This document shows, piece after piece, positions 61,760-64,000 of a DNA stretch of 64,000 nt. The notes under the pieces are model-generated. The model was not told where the DNA came from, ran no database searches, and was given only the letters and a program-made list of their open reading frames with translations. The translations under genes and the position numbers were made by a program. The stretch is from Salminus brasiliensis (lineage: Eukaryota; Chordata; Actinopteri; Characiformes; Bryconidae): NCBI RefSeq assembly GCF_030463535.1, contig NC_132893.1, positions 23,416,782-23,480,781 of the forward strand, given 5' to 3'. Within the stretch, counting starts at the first letter, position 1. Every line of letters starts with the position of its first letter.

Positions 61760-62200
61760 CTGAGGATCAGCTTGACATGCCAACAGCCTTACTTACACTG
61801 CTTCATCAAAGGCCTATCGTGCAGCGGGGTTGCTGCCATCTGGTGGATCATGTGAAGTACAGCAGCTCTGGAGACCAAGCAAAGACTCTATAGACCTCTG
61901 TTTCACATAGTGCGCCTGTCCCCTCGGTCTTGTCTCTAATTCTAGCTCTGTTGGGTCCAGGTGAATAGATTAAGCTGTGAAACAGTCTAATCACATCAAC
62001 CGAAGAAAAGGTTGGAACATTCTTCAGGCTATTTTAGTATTTAATCTCCCCACGTCCTTCTGAGGAATTCATGCAATCCGGATTAGAGGACGAAATATGT
62101 GTAAATGTAGGCACTGTTATATTTTAATATTATTATTTTCATCAACGGCAGTGCTTTACGTCTGTAGTCTGATAACAAAAAAATGTCAATACGGCTGAGT
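61760..62200. other. Intergenic DNA, nothing identified
   Basis: Unique sequence with no supported gene. Confidence 0.3.
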
Positions 62201-62239
62201 TTCCAGTGCAGTTTTCCATGAAGGCCTGGAAAGTACCAG

Positions 62240-62408
62240 AAGGATCGATAGGTTTGTGTCTTGCAGGTGCACGAGGCGCTTTCCTGGAATCTGATTGGCT
62301 CGTGGCTGCTCACGGAGTGCCGGTTAAGCGCGTGCTCCCCGCAGTGCGAGCGGTACACTTCAGAGAGACGGTGCAAACGGAGAGAAGCATCCTGCTGAGA
62401 AGCATCAG
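62240..62408 (+). other. Candidate promoter and first (non-coding) exon
   Basis: A CpG-rich island in AT-rich DNA with an inverted CCAAT box (ATTGG, about 62294) and, at its end, AGCATCAG|GTAATA, a plausible exon-donor junction at 62408. No coding start is seen, so it would be a 5'-UTR exon of a + strand gene that continues beyond the window. It is speculative. Confidence 0.3.
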
Positions 62409-62544
62409 GTAATATAGCTCTCTTCTGTAGCCATTCTTATATTTATAGCTAGCTCGCTGTGTTTGTGCGGAGCGTTTTTGCAGTTTGGTTAAAACAAACG
62501 AAGCTTTTGCAGATTATAGCTACTGATTTTAATAACCTAGGGTT

Positions 62545-62785
62545 AAGGCTGGGTCTCAAATCGCTCCCTGTGCCCTATGTAGTGCACTACGTAGGTCGTA
62601 AAAGTACGGCTTCTCCACCATAAAAGTGCAGTAAATGTTAAATAGGGGGTTTTGTAGACGACTGAATCCCAGATATGCTTGTTATGACACATCGTGCTCT
62701 TCTTGGGTGCAGAAGTGGTTGTCTCGTGACCTACATAGCTAGTGCACTACGTAGGGGTTAACGATTCATTTGAGACGAAGCCTCC
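62545..62785. mobile_element. Palindromic MITE with GTCTCAAAT ends
   Basis: The left end GGCTGGGTCTCAAATCG and the right end, read in reverse, GGCTTCGTCTCAAATGAATCG are inverted partners. Both arms carry TAGTGCACTACGTAGG, itself palindromic. No coding content. A common kind of fish non-autonomous DNA transposon. Confidence 0.6.
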
Positions 62786-62799
62786 GTTTGGCTGGATTT

Positions 62800-64000
62800 G
62801 CACGCAGGGAAATCCTGAAAGATCAATTAGGGATGGATAGGATGAAGAAGCAGGAAGGTGAGGATGGATTATAGAGGATAGTTTGTGTGTGAGAGAGTCG
62901 TCGGCGGAGCGATACGCGATGCTCCAGTCAACTGCTAACCCAGCGGGGAAGAGGCCGGTCTGGACCCAGCACAGCGGCTGCCGCAGCCCGGCTTTTGTCC
63001 TTCAGATGTGCGGGTGGGGGAGGGGTCATGTTCCGCTCCAGATGGCTGCAGATGAGCCTCATCAAATCGCCTTACGCACATGCGCCAACGTCACCTCTCG
63101 CTTTATTTCCAATCGGGTTAAAGGGTTTATTCTGTGAGCCTGTCGCTACGCGGTGACTGCTTTCATGGGTTAATTGCGATAAACATATGTAATCTCCAGT
63201 GCTATTTACATTTGGGCTCATGTTTTTTTTTTTTATTCTGCTGAAGAATGTTCAGGAAGGCCCAACACTAATTAATATTTCACAGACAAGCCTGCCCTCC
63301 TCCTCCCTGAATGCAGAGTCATCAGAGAACCCTACCATACAGGGGCATTGAATGACGATGGCTCATGCCCTTAGTGAAACACTATATACCTACTGACATT
63401 TTCCAGCCACTCAAAAAATGCATATTGTTGTTGTTGAGAAAAACATGTATCTCCAAAATTATAACAATTATTTTTTGCAAGAAAAAATAATGTGGTCTGT
63501 GTTGATGCGTGTTTTCTTTGAGACACACACAATTGTACAAATGCTGATCTAGGATCTGTTCCTGTCAGTAAGGTCTGTCAGTAAGGTAACACTAGACAAG
63601 ACAGAGATCAGATCCCAGATACTTTAAGAGCCTTTGTGAATATGGACCATAATGAGAATGTTTAGGCCAGAGTAAAGTGACCTGATGATTTTACAGGGTC
63701 TAGTTTCCCGAAAGCATTTGTGTCTTGAACTCTTCTCAACTGGTAAAGAGAGCATTTAGTGAGGTGCTCGCTCAACCACTCGACTTTGGAATTTGTGCTA
63801 AGAGCATTTCCAGAGACCCAACCCAGAAACGTTGTGTTCAATATGAGCGTGTCTCTCCCAGTTAACTCTAGTTAATTTGCTCCAGTTATATTTTTGGCCA
63901 GTCGTGACGACTTCACACATATTATATCAGCTTGTGGTTTAACTCTGACCTTCATAGCAAACCTTTCATTCTTTTCATATGAACTTTGGCTTGCAACATA
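62800..64000. other. End of window, no gene supported
   Basis: The 62880-63130 part is somewhat GC-rich with an 84-codon open frame that has no recognisable domain. The remainder is AT-rich. If the first-exon idea at 62240 is right, this is part of its first intron. Confidence 0.3.

Noticed and set aside
62883-63137. 84-codon open frame on + in GC-rich DNA
   Set aside because: No domain, and ordinary for GC-rich sequence. It may be part of an intron.

Overview
The window is nuclear DNA of a ray-finned (teleost) fish. Genes are split by GT-AG introns, intergenic DNA is AT-rich with many microsatellites, and there are fossil Tc1-like transposons, short inverted-repeat elements and an L2-type LINE of the kind common in teleosts. 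I cannot name the species. An otophysan such as a characiform or catfish is only a weak guess from the repeat families.

Five protein-coding genes can be read exon by exon. On the + strand are lim2 (lens tetraspan membrane protein, 16673-19326, 4 coding exons, 173 aa) and bsx (brain-specific homeobox, 23422-25579, 3 exons, 227 aa). On the - strand are jhy (cilium-linked, C11orf63-type, 44315 down to 29346, 8 coding exons, 792 aa), hspa8 (constitutive Hsc70, 48931 down to 45792, 8 coding exons plus a 5' non-coding exon, 649 aa) and crtam (immunoglobulin-superfamily lymphocyte receptor, 56441 down to 50646, 11 exons, 439 aa). Every junction given keeps the reading frame and has GT/AG borders. 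The bsx-jhy-hspa8-crtam set is the fish counterpart of the human 11q24.1 cluster, but hspa8 lies between jhy and crtam instead of beyond bsx.

Four hspa8 introns each carry a 93-nt U14 (SNORD14) box C/D snoRNA, all 67-76 nt upstream of the 3' splice site. The transcription unit therefore makes both a chaperone and an rRNA-processing RNA. A 14-bp palindromic RFX X-box lies upstream of jhy, and crtam has a compact TATA/ETS-type promoter.

Layout: 1-2755 is a decayed Tc1-like transposon split by an insertion that contains a telomere-like (TTAGGG-type) array. 2756-16600 is a gene desert with Tc1-like remnants, short inverted-repeat elements and stretches of complex, repeat-free sequence that look like conserved regulatory DNA. 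16.6-25.6 kb holds lim2 and bsx. 25.6-29.3 kb is the tail-to-tail spacer. 29.3-44.3 kb is jhy, whose long introns contain several repeat-free blocks that may be bsx enhancers. 44.3-56.5 kb holds hspa8 and crtam. 56.5-64 kb has short inverted-repeat elements, the 3' half of an L2-type LINE with a long open reverse-transcriptase frame, and near 62.3 kb a CpG-rich stretch that may be the first exon of an unseen + strand gene.

I did not find an unknown enzymatic or defence system. The points most worth checking are the U14 quartet, the jhy X-box, the transposon split by a telomere-like insertion, the possible regulatory block inside jhy, the position of hspa8, and microsatellites that touch splice sites.
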